From assembly GCF_000934755.1 (NCBI RefSeq), contig NZ_KN882180.1:1-64000 (forward strand): a stretch of 64,000 nt of DNA, given 5' to 3'. Below are positions 7,293-16,356 of the stretch, piece by piece. Made by a program: the position numbers and the translations under genes. This DNA is from Desulfonatronovibrio magnus (GTDB taxonomy: Bacteria > Desulfobacterota > Desulfovibrionia > Desulfovibrionales > Desulfonatronovibrionaceae). Positions within the stretch are counted from its first letter, which is position 1. Each line of letters opens with the position of its first letter. A model generated the notes under the pieces. It saw only the letters and a program-made list of their open reading frames with translations, was not told the origin of the DNA and searched no databases.

Positions 7293-9722
7293 GTGCGTAG
7301 ACTTATATCATTATTTTGCATGTTGCTTTTGAGTTTTGCTTTGTTGTCTTGTGGAGGTGGGGGCAGTGGAGGGCACGGTACTGACTATATGGTCTCTTTT
7401 AGTGTGGTAGGCGATGAAACCACACAGGTCGGTCTTGGTGCATCCAGAACTATTATGGCAAATGTTTTGAAATTTGATGGTGAGAGTCCTGCACCTGGAA
7501 TTAAAGTCAGCTTTTCTATAACGCAAAACAACACTGGTGCAAGTCTAAGCAACGTTCAGTCTGAAACTCTTTCCAATGGTTCAGCTTCAGCTGTTTACAG
7601 GGCAGGCACTATGCCTGGAGTGGATATTATTGAAGTCAAGGCTGGGGGTGCAAAAAGCAGCATTACATTTACCGTGGCCGGAGGTGGACAGGTTGTGAGC
7701 ACGATGATTCTGTCCGCTGATCAAGATGATGTATCTATAGGTGGTTATAGCACAATAAGAGTCGAAGGCAGAACCTATGATGACCTGCCTGCTTCCAATA
7801 GCCGGGTTGATTTTTCATTTCAAGTAAACAATTCCAATGCATCTTTCATTCATAATAATGAAAACGTACAGTCATTCAGCACAAATTTAGACAATGATGG
7901 TGTAGCAACTCTTACTTATCGTGCAGGAAACAGTTCAGGTATGGATATCATTCAGGTAGTCTTTCCCCAGGCTGTTGATGTTCGCGATACAATCAGCATT
8001 AATGTTGGGCAGGGTAAAGCTCTGGGCGAAGTGCGATTAGAGGCTTTCAGAATGACGGAAGCTTATAACTGGATTGTCAGGGCAGTTGTTCGAGACAGGG
8101 ATGGCAATTTGGCATCTGGAGTGCTGGTTAATTTTATCGCTGATAATGGCGATTTATATTGGGATCTTGGAGAAGTGCTTCGTGAATATGAAGTTGAAAC
8201 CAATGAAAATGGCATAGCACAGGTAAGACTTGTCACTTATGGTCAAGCAAGAGTTTACGCAAATGTGGAAAATGTTAGGCATGATATAACCGTTTCCATA
8301 TACGACTATCTGGAAGTTGATTCTTTGACCCTGGAAGCGCCAGCTTCTACTAATGAATCGCCCGTAGCTGTCCGGGCTGTGGTCAGAGATAAAGATAACT
8401 TTCCAATGAATGGAATGCAGGTCAGCTTTTATTCTAACAAAGGAATTTTGTCAGAAACAACTGTTTTAACAGACTTTAACGGAACTGCATCAACGCAATT
8501 GTCTGCTGAAGAATCAGGAACAGCCAGGGTCTGGGCCAATGTCGGGAATATCAGTGTGTCCAGAGTCATTACTTTTAATTTTCCTCTGCCTCCCGGACCG
8601 GAACCCGAACCGGATCTTCCAGCCATCACCACGGGATCGCCACTTCCCAGCGGAACCCAGAATTCCAGTTATGGATTTCAGCTTGCGGCAAGCGGAGGCT
8701 TTCAGCCTTACACTTGGGGCATTGCCAGCGGTACTTTACCGTCCGGCCTTACTTTAAACCCTGAAACAGGTCTAATTTCAGGCACTCCCACTGAATCAGG
8801 ATGGTACTCTTTCAATGTGGTAGTCACAGATGCCCGTGGATTTAGCGGGACTGCTTCCTTGTCCATGGAAATTGAGTGGGATGATTTCTCGTTGGTAATT
8901 ACCACGGGATCGCCACTTCCCAGCGGAACCCAGAATTCCAGTTATGGATTTCAGCTTGCGGCAAGCGGAGGCTTTCAGCCTTACACTTGGGGCATTGCCA
9001 GCGGTACTTTACCGTCCGGCCTTACTTTAAACCCTGAAACAGGTCTAATTTCAGGCACTCCCACTGAATCAGGATGGTACTCTTTCAATGTGGTAGTCAC
9101 AGATGCCCGTGGATTTAGCGGGACTGCTTCCTTGTCCATGGAAATTGAGTGGGATGATTTCTCGTTGGTAATTTCCTCTGATAATGACCTTGAACAGGGG
9201 ACAATCAACACTTACTACACAGAAGTGCTCGAGGCCGAAGGAGGTAGAAGACCTTATTTATGGAACATTAAAGACTCACTTGGCTCTTTACCAGATGGTC
9301 TTGTTCTGGATAATAACCATGGCATAATCAGTGGTCTACCGACTACTACAGGTCAATTCAACTTCGTCATTGAAGTTACGGACTCCGAAGGAGCCCAGCA
9401 TTATCAGCGCATGCGCATAGTGGTCAGCTCAATGGATGTAAATATAATTACTTCGTCGCCTTTGCCAGACGCTTACACAGGCGAACCGTATGAGCTAGTC
9501 CTTGCTGCCACAGGGTTTGTTGTGGCCGTATGGGATGCTCTTGAGTCAACTGATGGGGATCCCTTTGGAGCTCTTCCTGATGGATTAATAATAGAGGACG
9601 GCTTGATTCGAGGAGTTCCAACTGGACCTGCTGGAGTGTATTCGTTTACAATCAGGGTTGACGAAGGTTTTGCCACGAGGGATCCCGCTTTCAAAAGGTT
9701 TGAGCTTACTGTAAGAGAATAA
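7293..9722 (+). CDS. Ig-repeat surface lipoprotein
   Basis: The GTG start gives a lipoprotein signal with lipobox LLSC (Cys20) followed by a Gly/Ser tether. Residues about 30-430 form three or four Big/invasin-type Ig-like domains (phrases such as VRAVVRDKDNFPMNG). After a Pro/Glu linker (PLPPGPEPEPDLP) come four putative-Ig (He_PIG) domains with the PSGLTLNPETGLISG type signature. The first two of these are identical for 91 residues. It ends with its own terminator just before the riboswitch leader of the pilus operon. It is probably an outer-membrane adhesin or pilus-associated protein; that role is inferred from domains and place. Confidence 0.78.
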   Translation: MRRLISLFCMLLLSFALLSCGGGGSGGHGTDYMVSFSVVGDETTQVGLGASRTIMANVLKFDGESPAPGIKVSFSITQNNTGASLSNVQSETLSNGSASAVYRAGTMPGVDIIEVKAGGAKSSITFTVAGGGQVVSTMILSADQDDVSIGGYSTIRVEGRTYDDLPASNSRVDFSFQVNNSNASFIHNNENVQSFSTNLDNDGVATLTYRAGNSSGMDIIQVVFPQAVDVRDTISINVGQGKALGEVRLEAFRMTEAYNWIVRAVVRDRDGNLASGVLVNFIADNGDLYWDLGEVLREYEVETNENGIAQVRLVTYGQARVYANVENVRHDITVSIYDYLEVDSLTLEAPASTNESPVAVRAVVRDKDNFPMNGMQVSFYSNKGILSETTVLTDFNGTASTQLSAEESGTARVWANVGNISVSRVITFNFPLPPGPEPEPDLPAITTGSPLPSGTQNSSYGFQLAASGGFQPYTWGIASGTLPSGLTLNPETGLISGTPTESGWYSFNVVVTDARGFSGTASLSMEIEWDDFSLVITTGSPLPSGTQNSSYGFQLAASGGFQPYTWGIASGTLPSGLTLNPETGLISGTPTESGWYSFNVVVTDARGFSGTASLSMEIEWDDFSLVISSDNDLEQGTINTYYTEVLEAEGGRRPYLWNIKDSLGSLPDGLVLDNNHGIISGLPTTTGQFNFVIEVTDSEGAQHYQRMRIVVSSMDVNIITSSPLPDAYTGEPYELVLAATGFVVAVWDALESTDGDPFGALPDGLIIEDGLIRGVPTGPAGVYSFTIRVDEGFATRDPAFKRFELTVRE
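8628..9173 (+). repeat. Exact 273-bp tandem duplication inside the lipoprotein gene
   Basis: Copy 1 (8628-8900) and copy 2 (8901-9173) appear identical base for base, including silent positions, and encode one He_PIG domain of 91 residues each. Domains three and four have diverged strongly, so this duplication is recent. Confidence 0.9.
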
Positions 9723-9745
9723 CTGAAATATCACTCACTTTAAAT

Positions 9746-9787
9746 TCGCCTGTAAAATATTATTTGCAGGCGATAAAAAATTTTTTT
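9746..9787 (+). terminator. Intrinsic terminator after the lipoprotein gene
   Basis: CGCCTGTAAA pairs with TTTGCAGGCG (one G-T pair) and a T-rich run follows a few bases later. It is 24 bp after the stop codon. Confidence 0.65.
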
Positions 9788-9974
9788 GCCCTGAATGACC
9801 AACTTTTATGGAGATAGAGCCAACAATAGGATTTATATGTCAAATGGTTTGGCACATAGGGCTATGTGTGTTAGTTTTTCGTGAAATCAACTGAGCATTA
9901 TTAGGATCTGAAACAAACTTTTAGTGTCAAACGCATATGGTCAAATCCTAACCATAAGATACATATTTGTTTAA

Positions 9975-10150
9975 AAAAGCCAAACCCGCTGAGAGGCGGG
10001 GACGGAAAGCCACGGGCCCATAATTATTGATTGTATTGCTTATTTATTCTAATTGGTTTGCTCACTATTTGGTTAAACAAGCAGGTCGCATAATATGATC
10101 ATAATTATTCCCTCAGTAGATTACATGGGTAGCCGGGTTGCAAGCAAAGT
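9975..10150 (+). ncRNA. Cyclic di-GMP-I (GEMM-I) riboswitch aptamer
   Basis: Conserved pieces are in order: GCCAAACCC; a stem CCCGCT/GGCGGG capped by a GNRA loop GAGA; GGGACGGAAAGCC (consensus GGGACGCAAAGCC) with CACGGGCCC; and the closing GGGTAGCCGGGTTGC at 10127-10141. The P3 arm is unusually long: about 105 nt separate the two halves, and an ATAATTAT on each side can pair. It leads the pilus assembly operon, a known context for this class. Its 3' conserved strand is also the 5' arm of the terminator that follows. Confidence 0.85.
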
Positions 10151-10179
10151 ATTTTTATGCTGCAACCCGGCTTTTTTTG
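10131..10179 (+). terminator. Riboswitch expression-platform terminator
   Basis: AGCCGGGTTGCA (10131-10142) and TGCAACCCGGCT (10161-10172) are perfectly complementary over 12 bp and are followed by a run of T. The 5' arm overlaps the last conserved aptamer strand. Aptamer and terminator are therefore likely to be mutually exclusive, which predicts more read-through when c-di-GMP is bound (inference). Confidence 0.85.
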
Positions 10180-10271
10180 TTGCAGGCGTCTTATCCTGGC
10201 GAGCCCATCGAGCACGGATCTCATCAGGACCACGCTGAAGATACTATTTTTAAAACCCGATAGAGGCAATC

Positions 10272-12359
10272 TTGACAAAAGACAATGAGATTTCTTCCAC
10301 AGATAAACTATTGAGCCTTATCAGGAGCAATAAGGATGATATCTATGATAACTCAAGTCCTGAAAAGCCCTCAATAGAACATTCTTCTAAAGTCGAGGAT
10401 AAGGCTGACCTGGAATTTCCTGACTTATCTGATGACTTGTTTGAAGATAGATCTGCAAATGCTGATAGTAGTGAGGATCCAGGCAAACAGGAGGAGGTAG
10501 AGAGTTCAGACATTGATGACCATGACTTGAGCAGGGAGGAATCTTATGGCCTGCCTGCTGGCCACAAAGAAGAATCTTACGAGCAGAAGACAGAAGATCC
10601 AGTTTCTTCAAAATATCAGGCAAAGTCATCCTATCTGGGTTTTTTGAAAAAGATGAAATTCTGGCCCGGCAAAGGTCAGGAGACTGTTGCTGTAGATTTT
10701 TCGCGAAAATCTGTGAAGATGATACGCATGGGGCAGCATCATGGCTCTAAAGCAGTGCTGGATGCCAGGGTTGTCAACCTTGACAGGGAAGTGGACGTTG
10801 ATGATCCTGCTTTTATAGCGGCTTTCAAGAAAGCCTTAGATGACTTTGTTAAAGGTCGTAACGTGCAGCTTTGGTCAAGAGTGTCATCTTCCAAGGCTGA
10901 AGTCTGGACCATAAAGGTGCCGGTGGTGAAAAAAGGGCTGGCCAGTGCCATATACTGGACAGCAAAAAAGGAAAAGTCATTTGATGAAAAGGAAAATATA
11001 TTTGACTATCGCATTGCCGGGTTTGTAAAAGATGAAGATGTTCAGAAGTATCTTGTCAGTGTTTACACAGTTCCAAGGCAGGAAAAAGTTGATATGGAAA
11101 ATATCTTCATCAGAGCCGGTTATAAATTACAAGGTCTGACTGTTTCCACTTTTGCATTTCAAAATATTTTCAAGCACAGAATTGTACCTGTTGAAAGTGA
11201 AGGGTTTGCTGTTTTATATATAGACAATGAATCCACCAGGATTGATATTTTTGAGGCTGACCGGTTAAGACTTAGCAGACTGATTAAAACAGGTCTTGAC
11301 AGTATGCTGGAGTCCATCGCTTATGAGACCATGCGCCGCAGGGATGCAGGTCAGCCTGCTAATGACAGCCCTGATGGTTCACTTGAAGAGCAGGGGCCTC
11401 CATTGGAAGAGATGGAAAAAGCCTCTGAGATGCTTTTGTCCATGCTTTGCAGATTTGACGAAGATAATGACGATGACAGTGACTGTTTTGAGTATATCGC
11501 TCCTGTATTGAGAAGGCTGGCTCTCCAGGCAGAGCGCACTCTTGATCACTACGTCAATGTTTTGGGCAACACACCTGTGACTCAGGTTTTTCTGGCAGGA
11601 AGCTCTTCTGGTATAGCAGGCATGAAGAGCTTTATTGCTGAGCAGCTGGCAGTTCCGGTTGAAGTGCTTGATCCTCTTAACCCGGCTTATTCTCTTGGCT
11701 CATCCAGAGTCTCGCTGAACAGGCTTGACAGGATGGAACTGGCTCTGGCCACCGGACTTTCACTTTCCGAGAGCCTGCAGACAGCCAACCTGCTATTTAC
11801 AGCCAAAGACTACGAGCAGCAGAAAACTTCCAATGTTGTAAGCAGGGTTACTGCTGCAGGTTGTATGGTCATTGTTCTCGCTGCCGTCAGCTATTCATGG
11901 ACTCAAAAGCTTGAAGCTGATTCTCTCGCCCAGCAGGCTGACGTACTTGAGGCTCAGCTTGATGGGTTTGACCAAATTTTAACAACTGATTATATTCAGG
12001 GAATTGCAGAAGAGCTTGAAGATTCCAGCCTTATGCTGCGTGAGGCTGTGAGAAAAAATGTACCGCTTGGAATATTAAGTGAGTTGTCAAGGGTGACTCC
12101 AGGCAGTATTAGGATTTTAAACCTTGTATACAACCCGGACAACAAAGCCCGGGAAGCAATATCTGGTTTTTTGACTGTGGAGGGAATTGTTCGGGGTGAT
12201 CCGCAAATGTTTGAGACCTATCTTTCAAGCTATATAAGAATTCTTGGCGGTTCAGGTTTATTTTCTGACTCATCAATACACAACAGCTATAGAGACAGTT
12301 TGTATGGAGAAGGGGAAGTTTACAGGTTTGTTATTAACGTAAATCTTCCCACAACATGA
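10272..12359 (+). CDS. PilM-PilN fusion, pilus inner-membrane alignment protein (MshI-like)
   Basis: The 695-residue protein begins at a TTG preceded by AGAGGC. Residues 1-125 are acidic and low-complexity. About 135-500 match the PilM actin-like ATPase fold (VAVDFSRKSVKMIRM at the phosphate-1 region, VLYIDNESTRIDIF at phosphate 2, VFLAGSSSGIAGM). One transmembrane helix follows at about 520-543, then a coiled coil and a PilN-like ferredoxin fold. PilM and PilN are usually separate genes of about 350 and 180 residues; GspL and MshI combine comparable parts. It is the first gene after the c-di-GMP riboswitch. Confidence 0.8.
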   Translation: MTKDNEISSTDKLLSLIRSNKDDIYDNSSPEKPSIEHSSKVEDKADLEFPDLSDDLFEDRSANADSSEDPGKQEEVESSDIDDHDLSREESYGLPAGHKEESYEQKTEDPVSSKYQAKSSYLGFLKKMKFWPGKGQETVAVDFSRKSVKMIRMGQHHGSKAVLDARVVNLDREVDVDDPAFIAAFKKALDDFVKGRNVQLWSRVSSSKAEVWTIKVPVVKKGLASAIYWTAKKEKSFDEKENIFDYRIAGFVKDEDVQKYLVSVYTVPRQEKVDMENIFIRAGYKLQGLTVSTFAFQNIFKHRIVPVESEGFAVLYIDNESTRIDIFEADRLRLSRLIKTGLDSMLESIAYETMRRRDAGQPANDSPDGSLEEQGPPLEEMEKASEMLLSMLCRFDEDNDDDSDCFEYIAPVLRRLALQAERTLDHYVNVLGNTPVTQVFLAGSSSGIAGMKSFIAEQLAVPVEVLDPLNPAYSLGSSRVSLNRLDRMELALATGLSLSESLQTANLLFTAKDYEQQKTSNVVSRVTAAGCMVIVLAAVSYSWTQKLEADSLAQQADVLEAQLDGFDQILTTDYIQGIAEELEDSSLMLREAVRKNVPLGILSELSRVTPGSIRILNLVYNPDNKAREAISGFLTVEGIVRGDPQMFETYLSSYIRILGGSGLFSDSSIHNSYRDSLYGEGEVYRFVINVNLPTT

Positions 12360-12895
12360 TGGATCTGCAAAATCTTACTTTTCCAAGAAGAGCCATGTAT
12401 TATCTGGCACTGGCTCTAATAACGGTGGCAGTCATATTTTTTTTGGCCATTCTGCCAGCCTGGGATGATATTGATCGCCTTGAGCTTAAAATTAAGGAAA
12501 ATCAGGTTTTGCTGGAGGAACAGCAGATACTGTTTCCAGTGTATTCAAACCTGATGAGTATTGTGGACTCCACAACTGCTCGAAAGGCTGGCTTGGAAGA
12601 TAAAGGTTCCAACTCTTCTCAGGTAAATGTTGATCAGGGAATCAGAATGTTGAATGTTGCCGCCTTAGAAGCCGGATTTGTTGATGTATCATTTTCCCCG
12701 GTGCCTGCGAGTTATTCCCAGTCTGGCAGCAGAATTATGGTCAACGCGGTCCTTAAAGGCTCTTACCAGGCTGTATATGAATTTTTGGCAGAACTGGCTT
12801 TAAAGCCATTTTTTCTGGAGTATCAACAATTTGAGATTCGCAGCAGGCCGGATGAGTTTCGAGTAATCATGGAAATATGGATTGCTGTTGATTAG
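12356..12895 (+). CDS. PilO-like pilus alignment protein (MshJ-like)
   Basis: The 179-residue product has a short cytoplasmic N-terminus, one membrane helix (ALALITVAVIFFLAILPAW, about 17-35), a coiled coil to about 60 and a C-terminal ferredoxin-like PilO/GspM domain. Its start overlaps the stop of the PilM-PilN gene (ATGA), so it is translationally coupled. The partner PilP-like gene follows about 940 bp later, beyond a block of repeats. Confidence 0.78.
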   Translation: MMDLQNLTFPRRAMYYLALALITVAVIFFLAILPAWDDIDRLELKIKENQVLLEEQQILFPVYSNLMSIVDSTTARKAGLEDKGSNSSQVNVDQGIRMLNVAALEAGFVDVSFSPVPASYSQSGSRIMVNAVLKGSYQAVYEFLAELALKPFFLEYQQFEIRSRPDEFRVIMEIWIAVD

Positions 12896-12907
12896 TTGTT
12901 CACAGTA

Positions 12908-13005
12908 TTTGAATGTTAATTGTTATCAGTTAATTGTTAATAGTTATCAGTTAATTGTTATCAGTTAATTGTTAATTGTTAATGGTTAATGGTTAATGGT
13001 TAAAG
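12908..13005. repeat. Tandem GTTAATTGTTATCA-type simple repeat
   Basis: Units such as GTTAATTGTTATCA are repeated irregularly, degrading to TTAATGG at the right end. The same motif flanks the element at 5178 and occurs at 38500-38530. Confidence 0.85.
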
Positions 13006-13012
13006 AAGATTA

Positions 13013-13735
13013 GAAGCTTCTCACCGGGGGGCCTGGGATCGAACCTGTGAGTAACTTATACCCCTCGTTCACAGGCTCCAGCCTGGGGACGTTTTGCTCT
13101 TGCGGCTCCAGCCGCTTCTTTGAAATGTGGCTTAAGCCACAAAAAAAGAGGTAATAGCCTCAACACGTTTGAGATTGCCGCGCTCGAAGACTCGCTCGCA
13201 ATGACAGCTGAGGTGTCAGGGATGTGGTTGCTGAAAACCTGTCACCCACGAGGGAGCCTGAGAGACCGAAGTAATCTGTATGGCAAAACCATAATGCTTT
13301 GAATTTATTACTTATTTGGTTTTAGTTACTTAGAAGCTCCTCACCTGGGCGGCCTGGGATCGAACCTGTGAGTAACTGTCTTTAAAGTGGAGCCTGCATC
13401 CTGCAGGCTATTTAATTCCCGGCGGCTGGAAGCCGCCTCCACATTGAAGAACTGTCACTTTTCGGGAAATTGGGACAGTCCCCGCGAGGTACTTTAAAAA
13501 AGATTGATGCTACATTGGTTCCTGGAAGAGATTTTCTTTGATGACAAAATTTACACAGCGAGGGACAGTCCCCCTCCGGGCTGTAAGCCTCCGGGCAGGA
13601 AGCTGTGCCAGGCGCAAAGTTTCCATCTTTGACGGAACTTTTCAGACAAATGTGCATTAATCAAAGCAAAAATCGTCAAAAGATGAAAGTTATAACCATC
13701 TGATTTTATTAGCAAAACGATTGTAGTAAACTATA
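13013..13735 (+). repeat. Mosaic array D-hairpins-E-D-C-A inside the pilus operon
   Basis: In order: D (13013-13060); hairpins built on GGCTCCAGCC or GGCTTAAGCC (13072-13150); E without the small hairpin insertion (13170-13320); D (13325-13378); C (13381-13446, two hairpins inside a GTGGAG/CTCCAC stem); A with the roughly 31-nt module (13446-13735). No gene is visible. The array separates pilO-like from pilP-like genes and could attenuate transcription. Confidence 0.78.
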
Positions 13736-13834
13736 AGTCATCTTATGTTGGGGGTTTGCACAAAGCTTCATGCTTTATTCTAACTTGATAATTTGCAAGC
13801 GGGCTATGCACTCCCGCAAAAGCAGCTGAATAAT

Positions 13835-14344
13835 ATGGAAAAAAGGCAGAAAATTATCCTGGCGGTGATGGTTATTGCTATCCTGTACGGGATATATGAT
13901 TTTTTTTTGAAATCACCAGGGCAGGCTCCACAGGTTGTGCAGGAGCAAAGAGTTGAAAGAACCCGGCAATTAACTTCAGATGTGTTGGCCAGAATTGATA
14001 ATTTAACGCTGGATTCTGAAGAAATGCTTGTTCTCGAGGCTTCAGTGGGTCGACCTGGCACAGACATCTTCTATTCCTGGCCTTATGGTGAAAGACCAGA
14101 GGAGAGAGAACCCGAGGTAGTTCAGGAGGAAATCACAGGACCTCTTACATTTGGGGGGTTCATTGAGATGGGTGATAAGAAGATTGCCATTATCAATGGA
14201 TATGAATATACGGTTGGGGAGGTTATCCCGGAAGAGGGACTGCGGATTGTCAGCATTCTTCCTAATGAAGTGGTGCTGGAGTCTATTTCAACAAATAGAA
14301 GATTGTCCATTTATTTTGAGGACTCTTTGTTCGGGGTTAACTGA
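13835..14344 (+). CDS. PilP/GspC-like periplasmic linker (MshK-like)
   Basis: The ATG at 13835 is preferred over the upstream in-frame TTG at 13793, since it directly precedes the basic MEKRQK and a membrane helix (ILAVMVIAILYGIYDFFL, about 7-24). The last 80 residues (LTFGGFIEMGDKKIAIINGY, then GEVIPEEGLRIVSI) form the HR/PilP beta domain that contacts the secretin. It lies between the PilO-like and secretin genes. Confidence 0.72.
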   Translation: MEKRQKIILAVMVIAILYGIYDFFLKSPGQAPQVVQEQRVERTRQLTSDVLARIDNLTLDSEEMLVLEASVGRPGTDIFYSWPYGERPEEREPEVVQEEITGPLTFGGFIEMGDKKIAIINGYEYTVGEVIPEEGLRIVSILPNEVVLESISTNRRLSIYFEDSLFGVN

Positions 14345-14371
14345 TTATACAAGAATATCTGTAAACTCGTA

Positions 14372-14545
14372 ACAGTTTACTCCTTTGGCTGGAGCATGGG
14401 GTCTGGATCATCCTGGACCCGCTTGCCGTAAAAAATTACAAATTGAAAACATAGATTGATAGTTCAGGTGGATCTCGGACCACCTGCCCCTGCTTTCCTT
14501 AAAATAGGGCTAAACTTTTATGTAAACTTCAAACAGATAAATTGT
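14372..14545. repeat. Decayed B-family element
   Basis: GTAACAGTTTA at the left and GGGCTAAAC at the right resemble B-family ends. The interior keeps paired blocks (GGACCCGCTTG, CCCCTGCTTTCCTTAA). No target duplication can be recognised, so this is an old copy. Confidence 0.5.
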
Positions 14546-14572
14546 TTGTTGTAGATGCTTATGTTTTGAGTT

Positions 14573-16333
14573 ATGGGGAATCAAATCGTCCTGCTTACAA
14601 AAAACATACTGAGGAGCGCCTGCAGTCATCCTCTAAGATCATACAGGAAAAGGCTTTTGGAAAATAATACTACTATCAGCAGGAATAAGTTTCAGGTATG
14701 GACCGTAACCATTTGTTTTTTTGTGGTCATGTTGCTTATGAGCGGATGCGCACACAAGCAAAAGGATTCCGGCCCTGATTTTTTTGAAAAGTGGAGACTG
14801 ATGGCGGAACAGTCTCAGGGATACTCACCACCTCCCAAGGAACATGAAGTTGAAGTAACTGATATATTTTTAACACTTGAAGACGAATATGAAGACGAAG
14901 ATATACAGCCTGTGCGATCATTGCCCACCAACAGGGTTACCCTCAAATTCCGTGATGTAGACATTAGAGCAATCATGCGGGCCCTGGCAAGGGCCGCAGA
15001 AATGAATATCATAATGAGCAGCAGAGTACATGGTACTTTGAGCATCAATATTGACAACATGCCCTGGGATCAGGCTTTTATGAGTATAGTGCGCACTCAC
15101 GGGCTTGATTTTGTATGGGAAGGCGACATCCTAAGGGTTATGAGTGTTGAGGATATGCAGCGTGATATCGAGATTGAAAATGTAAGAAACAATAGGATGA
15201 CTGCTCTGGCCAAACAGAAAAGGCTTGAACCGCTTAAGACATCAGTAGTCAGAGTTCGCTATCTTAATTTGACTGACTCAGGTAGAACTTCTACTGATGA
15301 CAGAATAACAACAGATAATAGAAGGGCACAAGCAACAAGAACTGTTCAGTCCAGTAGCGCAGATTCCATTAGGAATAACCTTGAGAGACTACTCACCAGG
15401 GATGAGCATGGCACTCCAAGGGGTTCAATTTCTGTTGATGGACATAACAATGCTCTTATCATCCAGGCCATAGAAGATGATACTCGACGAATACTCCGTC
15501 TTTTGCAAAGTTTGGACCAGCCAAGGCCACAAGTCCTGCTTAAAGCCCATATTGTTGAAACCACTCAGGATGTTGCAAGAGAACTGGGTGTGCAATGGGG
15601 GGGGCGCTACAGATCCAGATTATTAGATGGAGATAACAGATTGTATATTTCTCCGGGACAAGGTGCTGAAGTACCTGGAGATATCAGGGCAGATCGGGCA
15701 CCATGGGGTGGAATCAGTCCTGTTGGTCCGATAGTTGATTTTCCAGGAGCATTTGAAGAAGGTGGCGCCAGGCTCAACTTGATGTACGGCATCCTCGACG
15801 GTAATATTTTAGAAATGCAGCTTTCCGCCCTGCAGTCTGACGGGAGGCTGAATATTCTTTCATCGCCTTCCATAACCACTCTTGATAATCAGATGGCATT
15901 TACTGAAAACGGCGAAAGGGTGCCTTATGTATCAAGGGATGGAGATGGCGATCCTGAAGTCAGGTTTGAGGATGCTGTACTTAGACTGGAAATTACTCCC
16001 AACATTATCGATGCAGAACAGCTCCGGCTAGCAGTCAAGGTTCATAAAGATGAAGTGGATCTTTCAAGGACAGTTCAAGGCAATCCGTTCATTATTAAGA
16101 AACAGACCGAGACAAACCTTGTAGTCGCTGACGGAGAAACCATTGTTATTTCGGGATTGACCAGAGAAAGAAATTTCACTGCTCAGGATGGTGTGCCCGG
16201 ATTGAAAGATATCCCAGGTCTGGGCGCTTTTTTCAGAAGAGATTCCAGAGGACGAATTATGGAGGAAGTTCTGATTTTTATTACGCCTCATATTCTCCCT
16301 TACAGACCACCGCACAGCAGAGAGTTTCGCTGA
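14573..16333 (+). CDS. mshL: Pilus secretin, MshL/PilQ family
   Basis: The mature part begins at a lipobox (LLMSGC, Cys62 of the long frame). An N0/STN-type domain lies at about 120-190 (VTLKFRDVDIRAIMRALARA), an N-domain at 215-320, and the secretin channel at about 325-580 with VLLKAHIVETTQ, GLTRERN and VPGLKDIPGLGAFF signatures. The long frame starts at ATG 14573. A TTG at 14657 preceded by AGGAAAAGG gives a more normal signal peptide and may be the true start. It forms the outer-membrane pore for the pilus. Confidence 0.9.
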   Translation: MGNQIVLLTKNILRSACSHPLRSYRKRLLENNTTISRNKFQVWTVTICFFVVMLLMSGCAHKQKDSGPDFFEKWRLMAEQSQGYSPPPKEHEVEVTDIFLTLEDEYEDEDIQPVRSLPTNRVTLKFRDVDIRAIMRALARAAEMNIIMSSRVHGTLSINIDNMPWDQAFMSIVRTHGLDFVWEGDILRVMSVEDMQRDIEIENVRNNRMTALAKQKRLEPLKTSVVRVRYLNLTDSGRTSTDDRITTDNRRAQATRTVQSSSADSIRNNLERLLTRDEHGTPRGSISVDGHNNALIIQAIEDDTRRILRLLQSLDQPRPQVLLKAHIVETTQDVARELGVQWGGRYRSRLLDGDNRLYISPGQGAEVPGDIRADRAPWGGISPVGPIVDFPGAFEEGGARLNLMYGILDGNILEMQLSALQSDGRLNILSSPSITTLDNQMAFTENGERVPYVSRDGDGDPEVRFEDAVLRLEITPNIIDAEQLRLAVKVHKDEVDLSRTVQGNPFIIKKQTETNLVVADGETIVISGLTRERNFTAQDGVPGLKDIPGLGAFFRRDSRGRIMEEVLIFITPHILPYRPPHSREFR

Positions 16334-16356
16334 TAATATAACATCCAGCATAAATT

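Noticed and set aside
9853-9875. Possible sigma-54 box (TTGGCACATAGGGC) upstream of the riboswitch
   Set aside because: Spacing between GG and GC is eight, not ten, and no TTGC follows.
13120-13302. 60-codon open frame in the repeat array
   Set aside because: It spans hairpin and E modules that recur elsewhere in other frames; not a gene.
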